A DNA stretch of 64,000 bases from Acanthaster planci (Eukaryota > Echinodermata > Asteroidea > Valvatida > Acanthasteridae). The position numbers and the translations under genes are program-made. The notes under the pieces were generated by a model. It searched no databases. It was not told the origin of the DNA and saw only the letters and a list, made by a program, of their open reading frames with translations. Positions 12,058 through 24,900 of this stretch are shown in pieces (position 1 is the stretch's first letter; every line of letters begins with the position of its first letter). The DNA lies in the NCBI RefSeq assembly GCF_001949145.1, contig NW_019091475.1, positions 399,299 to 463,298 of the forward strand. Reading direction: 5' to 3'.

Positions 12058-13829
12058 GGCAGAAAAAAAAAAGTCTCAGGAGTCCTGAAGTCGACAGAAA
12101 ACCTCAGCAACAGCCCAATACAGAAGACTTCAGTTGATGCCTATCCCAGCAAAATCTCTGCTGACACACAGCAGTCCCAAAAAATCACATCATAAAGAGG
12201 CGTTTCCCCCCTTGATTTTTCTTCTTCAATTATAATGTCAAACGTTCAACTAGCGTGCCACCGGCCATACCAGCACGGACTACATCCCCATTGCAAATGA
12301 AGCACGCTCAAACTGTTTTTGACAGTAATAATTCTGCCCCTTTTCTTGATCCTGTTTACAAGGGTCCTCGGCCTAAATGGGCATTAATTCTGAACGTCGG
12401 GCAGACCAGAAAATCTTCCAGGAGACAGTAATCTTTGCGACCAGTCGTACGCATGGCCTTCTTCCATCCTATCTCGGCTGGGGGAAGGAGGGGAGGTTCT
12501 CTCATGGGGCTGCTCCTACTGCAATCCTGTCATACAAGCCTGACAACCGGAGGCTCTGATGCTGCTAACGAGTAGCATCCCATGTCAAGAGTTCAGGCTC
12601 AAAATACAGAAATCGTAGGCTAACACAGTTAGCACCGATACCAGCTTATAACTTTTTTCTTCTCCTTCCAGAAAACTGATGAGAGAAACTTGAACGGTTG
12701 CCTTATTTTGTTCAGCAGGTTTTAATTTCATCCAAGCTTCGTGAGTTCTCTCTCCCTAATCCATTTTGAAAACCCTTCATTAGGCTGATGATCATCAACA
12801 CCGACTGCTCTGTGGCTGTTTAAGAAACAGGAAACAAAAACAATTAATTACATCCCGGTAAATCTACAGGTTTCGGCAATAACACCACATTAATTTGGAA
12901 TTCGTAAAAATTAGACCTGCAACAATATTAGTAGGCACCAGTGGACTCAAGTTTATCAATCAACAAGCTTTCTATGCCGTGCAGTTCCAGTTTCCATGAC
13001 TAAACACCTAAAGATGTCCGTCAAGTTCTTAAAAAGCATGCGCCACTGTAAAGTTGGCAGGAGGTAAGAAAAAACAACAACACAGGCGTCATGGATACAG
13101 TATTTTTAAAAAAGCAACACACACTACATACCAGACCCCTGACCATGTGACAACCAGATTGATCAAGCTCCCTGTGGTTCTAACATTCCCCCCCCCTCTG
13201 AAAATAACCTGCCTTGACCTCTGCCCTAGACAGTCTCCACATGCACTGGGAGATCACAGCCCCCATGCAGTAAGCCTTGGAAGGGACCAAATAATGCCCT
13301 CTTGCAATCACCCTTGGATCCCATGGGAATCAAGCCACAGCCCTGCAGTTTACTCTTGATCAATTTAGATACAATGATCCTAGGTTAGGTTTTGTCTCTT
13401 GAAGAGGGAAACAGTCCAGAAACCCGAGCACTCATATTGGACATTTCTATTTTAAGTTTATGACTTATTTGTTGATTTTTTGGCACTGTTTATTTCCTGC
13501 AGTGACAGAATAGTGATCTTGCCTGCAAAACTGGATTTAGGGCTGTTTTGCTGACACTGATATTGAAAAAGATACTTGATCCAAAGTGCTTTCTGGCAGA
13601 ATTTATGGGCTAAATTTATCTTCGTGAGAACCATTCTGGGTAGAGTTGCATTCATCCAATTTGCCATCGTCCCAACTCCCCTGATAATTTGACAGCAATC
13701 TTCCTTATCATCTTCAAAATCCTGGCTGCTGTGTCGTAACCCACAGGCATGCTCTGTGTACTCCAATATCAGAGGAGTATCCAGACTAAAGTACAGTGAT
13801 CAGGGGTAGAATTACATGAAAAAAAACAC
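12058..13829. other. Upstream flank of SYK, no gene seen
   Basis: Non-coding as far as can be read. May contain a SYK 5' UTR exon or promoter, but no clear core promoter element was recognised. Confidence 0.4.
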
Positions 13830-15265
13830 CCAAAACCAAAAAAAAACACAACTGGACTGGGGGCCAGTACTTCCTAAATTTGACTGGAAAGGAGCACATT
13901 TGGTGCATCAATGGAACCATGTCACTTGTCAGAGTCTCAGACCATCAACTTGTGGAGTTCCCGCAAGGGTCCATACTCGCCCCTCTTATTTGTTATCTAT
14001 GTCAATGATCTGCCTCAGGTTGTACAACCTTGTAATATATGCCAAGGATACTGCCTTATTTTTTGGCCTCAAATAGCTCTACTGGCATTGGAAAGGCCCT
14101 CCATGATGACATGTCTATAATGTCACTCAATGGGTGAAAGAGAACAAATTGACTCTGAACCTAAGCAAGACTAACTCAATGTTCATGGGAACAAGACAGA
14201 AACTGAGTAACTTTGAAGTACCCAGAAAAATTGTAGACAGTGAAGAACTTGAGACTGTTTCTATGGAATGCTTTAAATATTGGACGTTTGCCTTGATTCT
14301 AGTCTAGACTGGACAGTCCATGTGGGTAAACTGACCAGCAAAGTTTCAGGTTAAGTATTTCTCCTGTACAGAGTGTTACTATATAAATGATCAGAGTCTT
14401 CAGTCATTATATAACGCTCTTATTCAGCCACACTTTGATTATTGAGATACCCCGTATGGTCTTGGGTAGCCCCGTTTGTGGTCTGGAAAATCAACTTCAG
14501 AAACTGCAAAACAGAGCTGTCAGAGCAGTACTTTTTGCTCCTGACGGAACCCATATTGATACCATGTTGGACAGCTTGTGATGGATCACACAGGAGAAAA
14601 ATAGAGAGTGCCGCTTAGCCATTTTGGTTTATGAATGTACATGTATCAACACCTTACCCCTTCTCAGTACATAACACTCTCTCATAACGCAAGAGCCAAG
14701 TCTCATGGGAATGTCCAATTGATGAACATTAATCTCAACAAATGTCAAAACATGTTTTGCTATAGAGGTGCTCTGCTTTGGAACAGCCTGCCAACATCTC
14801 TCAGAAACTGACATAATATAAAATCTTTTGGGGGGAATATCAGATTTACAAATTTTAATTCCAATCATTCATGCCTCCTCATATCAAGACATGGGCAAGA
14901 TTATACTGTATGATATAATGAGGCAGCTCTTTTTATTCGTAGATATATTTTTTCTCAGAACATTTTATAATGAGTTCTTGGCTTGTTTTATCAGTGCGTA
15001 CAGACATGGGTGTTTGTCTATACATGTAAATGTTATTCTGTAGGTGTAACTTTGTACATTTGATGTATACTTTTTGTTGAGTGTTTCATCCCTGTTTTTT
15101 GATGTGTTTTCATACCCACTCTGTAATTTTAACTGTTCTAATTCTGTTTTTTATAAATGACACTGTTTACCGTTTACTTTTTTACTCTGTATCAGTGGAA
15201 AGCAGCAAATGCTGAACCGATTTAACCCAGGGTAATCAAGAAGAAATAAATAGTGAATGTAAATA
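13830..15265 (+). mobile_element. Decayed non-LTR retrotransposon (3' part of reverse transcriptase plus 3' tail)
   Basis: Three plus-strand frames together show reverse-transcriptase motifs: PQGSILAPLLFVIYVNDLP at about 13965-14020, a degraded catalytic box (AKDTALFFG) near 14040-14070, ENKLTLNLSKTNSMF near 14140-14180, and the thumb-like LQKLQNRAVRAV near 14490-14530. RGALLWNSLP appears near 14765. Several frameshifts and stops separate these blocks, so it is a dead 5'-truncated copy. A T-rich tail with AAGAAATAAATAG follows to about 15255. The layout resembles Jockey/CR1-type LINE elements; the clade is not determined. Confidence 0.8.
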
Positions 15266-15291
15266 AACTACATGAAACTGCTTTGTTGAAT

Positions 15292-15396
15292 ATGTACATG
15301 TACCGGTACGTACATGTACATACATGTACGTACATGTACATACATGTACGTACATGTACATGTACGTACATGTACATGTACGTACATGTACATGTA
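15292..15396. repeat. TACATGTACG palindromic simple repeat
   Basis: About 105 bp of alternating TACATGTAC and GTACATGTA words, self-complementary, opening frames on both strands. It is the densest patch of a word that recurs throughout 3700-11450. Confidence 0.95.
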
Positions 15397-18300
15397 AGTA
15401 CTGTCTTGAAAATTATGTACACTGTACAAGTAACTGAGAAAATTAAGCAAGATGGGTGCAGGAATAAATGAAAAGATGGAGTATACCTGTGTCAACTTAC
15501 TAAAGTTTCAGCAGAAATCCAGGATAACTACATATACTGTATACATACAAAGCACCAGACTGTTGGGCTTGTTAAATCAGCGGTCTCAGTCCACTCCACT
15601 GGTTCATTGGATATTGCCAACACTGAGCAACGGTGGCTGGGCCCGACTTTCCTACTTACATGTACAGCATAAGCATGTATGTTACTTGTACATGTATGTA
15701 TGCGAATTCTACAAAATTCTACTGATTTTCTTTTGAGAGGTCCTGGAAGACTAAGGATTATTAAACGAATTGCAAAATTCTGTACTCATTATTTACTTGA
15801 TAAAACAATATTTTCTAAAATTCATGCTCCTGAAATGCTTTTATGCTGAGATGGAAGGTGAGCTACTCATAAAACTGAAAGACAATGAAGGGAAAGCAGT
15901 GTAACTTAGTTTTGTCCACTACATGTATGCACGTATGCCGAGAGGCTTGTTATCACTGTGTAACTACCAGGAAGTCCATGCCATCACACATCAATTGTGA
16001 ACATTTCCTATTACGCAGGCAGCTCAGGGTTTGTTTTCAATGGAGTTCGTGCCGCATGCCCCAAGTCAATACAATGGACCTGAGGGATTTGGAGAAAATT
16101 ACAAAGTGATTCTTCACCGAGGTATTTTGTCTGATTGTTGTGGTCTGGCAATAGTACTGGTAGCTTCCTTGACTTGGGTCCTGTGATCCTGTCCTGGGCC
16201 TGGTGAAATCAAGGCTTGGTTTCTTGTGGGAGGAGGGCACACAAAAAGAAGGGCCAGTCCTGAGATACATGTACAAATGTACGGCTGTGGTAGGCCATCA
16301 TGATGCAACAAAAGCATATACAATGTACATGTATTCTGATGGATGGCGATTTCTGTTTGGGTGGGCTGGTTTGGAAGAAACCAAAAGCCTTAATCTTCTA
16401 GCTGCTGGTTCTGGCAAGATGTAAACTTGGCGGCAGTTCTTGCGAGCAAGGTGCAGAGGAAGAACCCAACTTACAGCATGGGGAAGGGGTATAGATTGCA
16501 TAGCAGGGTCTGCAAGTACCGCTAGGGTTTTCACAAAGTATAAGGGTGCAAAACAGCACAAATCTTTTGCACTGATAGCATTTTGAATATCTGTTCACTT
16601 TTAGTTACCGATTGAAAAGCTGGGTGGCATTTGATTTTAAGCCAAAATGGTTATATAGCACAAAGTCATTGTTTGCTGCAGGGTAACACTGCAATGGCTT
16701 ATCTGAAGTTTCCCTTATTGGATAAGGATCAAGCTGTATTTGGATTTACAAACACAAGCCAAGATTTTCAGTTTGCACAAGATCTGTCCAAAAACGATGC
16801 ATGTTACACAGGACTCAAATTAATTAAACCTGAAAAAATTTGCTGTGAACTTCTTCATGACTAGAATAACCTGACATTATATGTTAAGCTTTACAGTCAA
16901 GATTTCAATCCCAGAAACCACACCTCGTTACATTACATGTAGCACAAATACAATGTTTTCATAATCAAGGACCTACTGCCTGGTATGCATACGTACATGT
17001 TTCTGCATTTCACAAATGCAATATGTAAAGTGCTATTATGATCCACTATACATTGTTAGCCTTGTAATCTTCCAAGCACACTTACTGAGCCTTTTGTTCA
17101 TTTATAAATACAACCAACTTCCTTGTCCACATAAATGTAGTGTACAGTGTACCAGTACATAAAGCTACATGTTGATGTAGGGTACACTATAGGCCTACAT
17201 GTAAATGTAATGAGCCTACCATGTATATTTACAAAGGGCTGTATATTCTATGGAAGGTTACTTCAGAATTTCAAAGGAAGTTCAAATGGCCTACAAAGGC
17301 ATGTCTTCAATCCTCACAATTTCACTGTTACAATTTTATGCGCACATCCATGTGTGTTCGAGATAAGGAAATATTCAACACTTCGTTAAACATTTGAAAT
17401 GAAGGCATCAGACAATGCCAGGTCTGACGAAAGCCTTTCCTCCAATTTAAAGTAATCCATCAGCAACTAATTCAATGATGATAAAGTACCACCTATACAA
17501 AATCAACCAAGCAATTTAAATGTCTGAGAAGCAATTCAGGGTTGAAAATTTTCATCTTTCAAGTACCATAGTATTAGTAAGCTGTCTGACAAAGGGAAGA
17601 CAGGGATCAACACGCAACATGCCACAAAAACACAATAGATGCAAACTTATTAAGTTTGAATCGACACACTTCAGGGCATTAATCTATAACAAATACTTTA
17701 AAAAGTTTCAAGACAACTTGTATACAGTGCACAGCAGTAGAACATTATGTTTTAATTTCAGACTTTCTGGGGGAAAAAAAATCCAACAGTGATAAAGAGC
17801 GGAACCTCACAAGAAAACACATGTACGTAAAAAGAGGTTATACCCAGAAATGCCACTCCCTGGATGGCAACCAAAGAATAAGGTGCCGCGCCTCTGACAT
17901 TTGAAGTATTAAGTAACGAGCCTTTACACTGAGCATTAGCATATTCTTTGCTGGGGGGAGGGGAAGGTTCACCCTGCTTTGATCAATGCTAGGTCCATGA
18001 ACACTACCCGGTTAAAAAAAGAGAGGGAAAAAAATTTATGAACAGGATAAAGGAATTACCAGGGATCCTGAGGTGTTCCTTTAAACAAGAACCGGCTTCC
18101 TTCCTTTTTTTTTTGGTCATAGAGACAGTTGGGTGACAGGTTGGTGTGCTGGAACCTGGACGGTTCACTTCTGGCAAAGAAGCAAAACCAAGCACTGGAT
18201 ATTGACAGATGGCTTTGTGCATTAGTTTACATGATGTCTACCGCTGGATAACAAATATGGTACTGTACACATGAACATGCCTCTTCTAAGGGAACTGACT

Positions 18301-19068
18301 TAATGATTTTACTTGTGCATTTTTGGATTTTTTTCCCTTTTAATCTTGTAAGAACAGATTTTGAGGGAATCTGTTGTTATGAAGGGCAGGCACCTTAAAA
18401 AAGGAAGTCAGTGAAAAAAAATGCTTTTTCTTGACCTAGGGCCATTTCCTTAGAAGGAAAAGGGCACGGGATGGAAATTAATTTTCACAGACTAATTTTC
18501 GGAAACTTTTCAACCTGTGAATTCAAATAGAATCTGTTAAGCATGGCTGCTGAACTAATACAATTTCAACGAGTTGCAGTTTGGGACTTTTGGAACTTGG
18601 CCAAGCTGATGTAATGATTGGACTGGCATTGGAAGTGATAAGGATTTGGAATCGTTCAACAGAAGTCCAGTAGTCCATGATGGCTAAGAAATAAGCGTAC
18701 AAGGAAGTACAGATTCACACCTTGCCGTTTCAAGCTTTTATTCCATCATTACAATGCTGTTGCAGTGAACGCCCAACATCCCTCCTTGTGTTTGACCCAG
18801 CAGACTAAAGTTTAGCTGGTCACCTCATTAGATGGTCACTTTGGATTTAACCTTTCAACCAAATATTAATGTGATGCATAGGGTCCTTTTACTGATGGAA
18901 CCGTAACACAGCCTTGACAGATCAGATAAAATGGCTAACACTACTTATCAATAACAAGCACGGTTACAAGGAAATTTCTAAACTTGTTAAAGTGATGCTG
19001 ATGGTTGCAGTACAAAGTAGACAATTAAACATGCTTTCAAATGACGTCAGCAATGTTCAAGTCGAAAT
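15397..19068. other. Intergenic, no gene recognised
   Basis: AT-rich sequence with scattered ACATGTA words and short A or T runs. No exon-like conserved peptide or RNA gene was recognised. Confidence 0.5.
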
Positions 19069-19236
19069 GAGTTCCATACATGGACATCGCCTGACACCCT
19101 ATGAGACTGGCCTGGAAATAAAAAGAAGTTTTCTGAGTAAACCCTTGAACACTTTCCCTGCTAAACTTGACATACATTGTATTAGGATACGCTTTTACTT
19201 TCTTGTGGCTTACTGGTGATGTCCAATGTAGGGAAG
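19069..19236. repeat. MITE-like inverted repeat, family with 39187-39356 (copy 1)
   Basis: Left end GAGTTCCATACATGGACATC, right end GGTGATGTCCAATGTAGG (reverse complement similar). Shares CTATGAGACT and GACACC blocks with the copy at 39187. Confidence 0.55.
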
Positions 19237-19591
19237 GTTTGCCTCTGACCGGGATGAGAAAGGAAATGGTGACTTGCGTAAACAGGAGAATCGATTTAGG
19301 CAATAAATAGTCATAAAAGCCTAAGACAGGTTAGCCATTCCTTCTACAGTATAATATTAGTCAAAGTTCATCATGTGGCTGGCTGAGCACCACATCGCGC
19401 AGCATATTTTCACGCCAAGATCCATATAAGGAGATTGATTATGATTGCCTTGCAAGGGGAATATAGCATAACATGGCTAGAGGGATATTTTAGAACTATG
19501 AAGCAAAACTGTCCAACAAAAAAATAAAAAAAATTTGTGTGGACTTTCTGATTCAAACGGTACTTAATTTGTGCTTGGCCGGTATTTGGTC

Positions 19592-20006
19592 TTAATAACC
19601 CTAATCCCCCTCAATCCTCCAAAATCCTTAGAGCAGTTTTGGAAGATTGACGGTGAATGGCAAAAGTGCATGGCTGATTATGAAGGATGCCATGAGTGAA
19701 GGTCATGGGTTAGACCTTGTGTTGGTTTTGCTCAGTCACGCATAAATTCAGCCCGATATTTCTTTTGAATCAACCGTACTGATCAGGAATGCCATTCACA
19801 CTACCTAAACATAATGACAGGAATTGCCGGAGGATTTTGAAGGATTGAGGCAGTAGGCACACCTCCAAGTAACATTTTCAAGAAATTTTGGAGGATTTCG
19901 GTGGATTGAGGGAGAATCCAATTTTTTTCACCCCATCCCAAAATTGGAGGATTCTGGAGGATCGAGGAGGGTCCCTAGCAAAAAGGGCCTAGGGGGTTAG
20001 GGTTAA
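19592..20006. mobile_element. Foldback element bounded by TTAA, CCCTAACCC family
   Basis: Left end TTAATAACCCTAATCCCCC then CTCAATCCTCC. Right end GGAGGATCGAGGAGGG ... GGGGGTTAGGGTTAA. The interior carries further GGAGGATT/GGATTGAGG blocks. The same terminal sequence makes a perfect 59-bp hairpin at 43993-44051. TTAA flanks with CCC-starting ends resemble piggyBac-type elements (inference). Confidence 0.55.
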
Positions 20007-20349
20007 GCAAATGTTTAAGACAGGCCGAGAATTCCCTTGATTAGTGATTCACAACCAATGGAAAGAACCATTCTATACAGTGACAGATTGAAAGTTCTAT
20101 TCCACTCAGACTCACCTCATAGAATCAGACATTAAGAACAATACATTCCACCTGTCACCTCATGAATTATCCTCAAGCAGTGGATAGTGCACAGTTGGAG
20201 AAAAGTGCATTTGGGACTGAGTGGCTTTGTACAAAACAACCACTATCTTATGATAAGGGGAACACTGAGAAATATGTACAATACAGTTGTAAAACTAAAC
20301 AATTTCAAAATAGCGCAGTACCTTCTATGATAAAAATTATAAATACCAC

Positions 20350-20512
20350 TTAATTTTTCTTAACATCAGTATTTGTGTTTTACGATTTAAGGTTTAATTT
20401 TTTGTTATTATTTTGTAATATTTTAATGGTTTTTAAATTGTAAAAACATGTTCAATTCAGCCTGATGGCTGCCATTCATGTTTTAATAAACCATAATGAA
20501 TGAATGAATGAC
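20350..20512 (+). mobile_element. Possible LINE 3' end
   Basis: A T-rich stretch, then GATGGCTGCCATTCATGTTT, AATAAACCATAATG and (AATG)n. This resembles 3' tails of CR1/L2-like non-LTR elements. No coding part is visible. Confidence 0.4.
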
Positions 20513-21809
20513 CGGCCCTAATAGGCTGCTGTTCCAGCATGGCAAATACATGTATGCATAGTGTGTTTGGAAGACTTAGAAATTTTGCAGGGCACAACAA
20601 ATCCCTGACCACAAATTGTCCAGATGTCTCTATACATAATCTTAACAAGAGTAGCCGGAATTATTGGGTCTGATATCCAAAGCAACATAAACGTTCAGTA
20701 CACGAATAGGCTGCGTCTGTTTTTGCCACGTGACATAGGCCTATGGCCACAAGAGAATGCAGACATGCGTGTAAATCGTCGAGGGATGAGAGGTGAGGAT
20801 GGTAGGAAAAAACCCTATTTTTGCCGATGATATAGATTAAACGCTACAAAATACACTTGAGAACGGCAGTTCCATATAGGGTCTTTAGGGGAAGATTTGC
20901 TTAAGCAAGCGCAAACAGATGTTTTACCTAGCACGATTACTGGGCAGCTTTCAAAACGCCATACGGAACCATAAAAAAGATGGCCCCAGTAAGGCCTAAT
21001 CCAAGGAGTAACATTACTGCCTTACTGTTCAGAGAGTACAAAGGGGTGATATTTGATAGGCCTACACATGCAACGGTACATGTAATTCACGAGTATACAT
21101 CATGGATGAGGCATGACCATTACTTCATTATAACCCCAGCACTAGTGATTATAGGTCCTACATGGCTGTACTTAAACGCATTCTTGCCTACACCAATATA
21201 AACCACTACATCATGTACCTGGCTTCGCGTATGCGCCTACACAATAGATGCGCCTGTTTGTCTCCGTAGTCTCTCCAACTTAGTCCGCACATTACTCGAG
21301 ACTAGCCCTACTCAAAATCTACAGCCCGTTTTATTTGAAACTGGAAGGACAATATACATTCAAACAGTACTTACACAGTGACCTCTCTGATTACGCCAAA
21401 TCCGGTTTATCACGTAGGCCTGTGTTGAATTTGTACTTTAAATTGCAGACATGTTCGTTTTTCGTCACTCAACGTTGCAATAGAAACACACGATCTCTGA
21501 TGATGAATAAAAGCGGAAGTACAAAGTAACTTTCTCCTCGATATCGTCTGGCAATATCACTGGCTCCCGTACAGCTTGATTACTTAAGATTGAATGACAG
21601 CAGTGGCTGGTGACCAGGGTTTTTTGGCTGTGTATTTTCTATCAAAATGGAACAAGCGCACAAGCGCAAGCACATCAGTGGAGTCAGGGGGCCGCGGGGA
21701 CGGGAGCCGAGCATTATTTAATGTCATGCATTATTGAGGGCGGTATAACAAATTCACATGCTCAGTCTGTGGTCTATCAACATTTGTTGTAAGTTCGAGT
21801 GCCGCGAAA
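20513..21809. other. Flank upstream of ERCC4
   Basis: No gene recognised. The ERCC4 promoter should lie near the right end; no TATA box in a convincing position was seen. Confidence 0.4.
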
Positions 21810-21910
21810 ATGTCGAGATCAAGCTCAACGACGGGCCATCAGCTTTCAGAATATGAGAATCAGATGTTTCTTGAGATCTTTGGTGAAGACGGTTTGCTGT
21901 TAATGGCCAG
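21810..21910 (+). CDS. ERCC4: ERCC4 exon 1
   Basis: 101 nt, residues 1-33 plus two bases. ATG in GCGAAAATGT context; [20 protein letters not shown] matches the first helix of XPF. Donor GTGATG. Confidence 0.88.
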
Positions 21911-24900
21911 GTGATGCTTTCGTTTCAGTTTTCTGAATCGCACGACGTACATGATTAAGTTTTTGCCACCTGTCCGAGTTAGTGCATCTGATCTGATCCA
22001 CCTTTTGCCAAATTGTCGGATCAGATCCCCAATTGGTGGATCAGATCCGGCAACTGTGTGTAGTGGGAACGCTAACCGTTATAAGGTGGATCAATTTTCA
22101 TTGCGCATTCGACCGTTTCTTAACCTTTTTCATTTGTGTAATTTCACTTGCTTACCATCAAAAACTCATTCCGTGTTAGCGTATACTCAGTATAGCCCAC
22201 AGTGTGTAACAGAGTATCGAAAACGGAAGCAAAGTTTGAAGAGACAACCTATTAGGCTGATCATTCGGTCTGATTCCAGGTTGTCACATCAGTAGAACTC
22301 CAAACCCAAAACACCACAAGGGTCACACGCATGCAATGTGACTCGTCCCAGCATGCAACACTGCCACAGAGTGAGCGCTCAGCAAGCTAGCACATGGACA
22401 ATACTGAACTCAGTGGCCTTTCGGGCTCGACATATCCGTGCAAAAAGGTGGATCAAGCGTAAGTGGGAACACAACTTGCTCCACTCAGTAGAACTAGGGC
22501 TGTATCATATACTACTCAGTGATCGCAACATGCTAATGTGTGTCAGGAATTGCAGCTGTGCATTAATTTTTGTAGACCTACCAATTTTAAATTAATTTTA
22601 AACTAAGGGCGTAAGGTAATCCATAAATGGAAAGAGTGCCATATACGGACTCCAGCCATTATTCCCTACATACAGTGACTTAATAATAATACTAGCCATC
22701 AGGAACAAAAACATGTACAGAAAAGGTCCATTTAGGAGGACAAATACAGAGTTGTTTACTTACAAAGTACTTTGCTCAAATTTTCAGACCAGTCTCAGGG
22801 TTCATGCACGGGGTTTCAAGTGGCGTCTGCATATGGAATTCTTTCCCCATAAATATCATTAAGTCTTTGCAAAATATGGCTGACCCACAGCTAGCCAGAA
22901 ATAACCAGCGTTTGTATCTCCCCTTGTTATGAGCCCAGCACTGGATATTTCTACAGTCAAGGTTGAAGGTCAAGGAGTCAGGTTGGCATAGCCTCCCTTA
23001 GTCAGTCTAGTGTCAGTGGTTTTGTTGGAAAGAATTCTGTGGACACTACTAACTTTTCCCTGCAGTGATCTGTTACCCATCTGAAAGCAGTAAAATGTCC
23101 TGGAAAGTCAAACCTAGCAGTAAAACAATTGTAGCATTCACTTCAGAGAACACCTGGAATTTTGTTGACAAGTCTCAGGTGCACAGAGTGTCAGACGGTG
23201 TCCGTACATGTATGGAATGCTTTCCATTCTTTCTTTGCCTTCCACCTCTGTAACCTGAGGGTCAATTGAATGCAGTCAGTGTGTGGATTTGGTTTTCTGC
23301 CCTGATCTGATTCCTCGGGTTCCTCCTGCATATTTGTCCAGAGTTCTCCTTTCACCCTCATTAAAATGGAATATTTCTCCATTGTTTTTATTTAATAACA
23401 TATCGTTTATTTAACTGCAGGGGTCTGGGCATTGATCGCATTGCATTACACATACTGAATCTGTACAGCGATCCAGGCAACCTTGTTCTCGTTGTGAACA
23501 CGAGTTCTTCCGAAGAGGTAAGCCGCAGGAATCATGACTCTATAAATCCAAGTTACTGTGGTGATCATCACAGATACCTTTTTGAATTGAGGTGTGAAAC
23601 AGGTTTATGTACAGATGATATGACACTTTTCTTTACAGGTAGGCTTTCCTGGGGTGCATTGAATCCACTGTCCCCTCCTGGCGCCCACAGGAAAGTACAC
23701 ATTTGAATGAAGTGTGACATCATCATTACAAAATGTAGGCCTATTATTCAGGCACTGTTTTGCTGAGACTGCCTCTAGCTATGTTGTGAACAAATCTTGA
23801 ACAGGAGTTGACAAAACCTGACCATTCTGGGCACCGATTTTCAACCAGCATGCACCTCCGGTTCAGTCCACTGCCAGTTTTCCAGTCACCATGTTACTCA
23901 TCACTGGTCCTGTGAAAGGATGGACTGGTGGAAAAAGGACTTTTGATGGACTAAACTAGAACACTGCCTTGGATTGCATGTTCTGATAGGACTCATCAGT
24001 TGTTTTTTTAATTAACATGACCAATTTTAAGAGTCGTGTCTGTTTGGAGATTAAACATCAGGAGTAGTTTGTAGTAACGTGAGCTGTAGGGGGTATTTTA
24101 GAATCGCCTTTACCTTTGACCTCTCCAGGGATACTACATTGAAGAGCTGGAGAAAAGGGGCGTGTCTACACTACCCAAGGTCATCAATAATGAATACGGC
24201 ACAAATGAGAGGTACATGGTCAGCATTTTTTTCCAACATTGAAATCCATTATTTTCCATTGTTTTACAGTATAGTGATGTCAGCTATTGATGGGTAGTTT
24301 GTGGAAAATTTCCTGTTTGTTGGAGTGTTGCATGTCCATCAGTAAAATTTCTTTTGGTTTTAACCTTTTTTCAGTTTTTGTCTTGGTCTTTTTTTTACAG
24401 GAGAGACATTTATCTTCAAGGTGGGGTTCTCTTTGTCACCTCCAGAATTCTTGTTGTGGATATGTTAACTGATCGACTTCCCATTGACTTAGTGACTGGA
24501 GTGCTTGTTTTCAAGGCACACAAGTAAGGGGGTACAGAAATGCCATTATTTTTTGAATTGCCAAAATTTTACTAGGCCTCAGGCCTGATAGGTAGACATT
24601 ACAATCAGGTTTGAGATGTATTTCAAAATTCTTTTAAAAAATTCCTTTCTTGGGGGAATGTTGTATATTTTTCTTTATTTCATCTCAGTATAGATTGTGT
24701 TGTAAAAAATAATACAGAGATCTTACTGTTCTTTCAAAAACCAAGAATTACTCCAAAGCAATCTGAAAATTTCCAAAACAGAAAAATAGAATGTTTCTTA
24801 AAATCCCTTGAGGCCCCAAGAAGTTGCAGATTTTTTACCTTTATGTACAGTAGTTCCTGTCACTTGTTTTTCTGCCTGTATTTGGCAGTTGGCCACAAAT

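Noticed and set aside
11598-12195. Plus-strand and alternative minus-strand frames over SYK exon a
   Set aside because: Shadows of a GC-rich exon; only the 154-codon minus frame encodes an SH2 domain.
15222-15495. Overlapping frames on both strands rich in YMYVHV
   Set aside because: Translation of the TACATGTACG simple repeat.
22000-22500. GGATCAGATCC palindromes and GTGGGAAC words in ERCC4 intron 1 as a MITE
   Set aside because: No matching pair of ends or target duplication could be placed with confidence.
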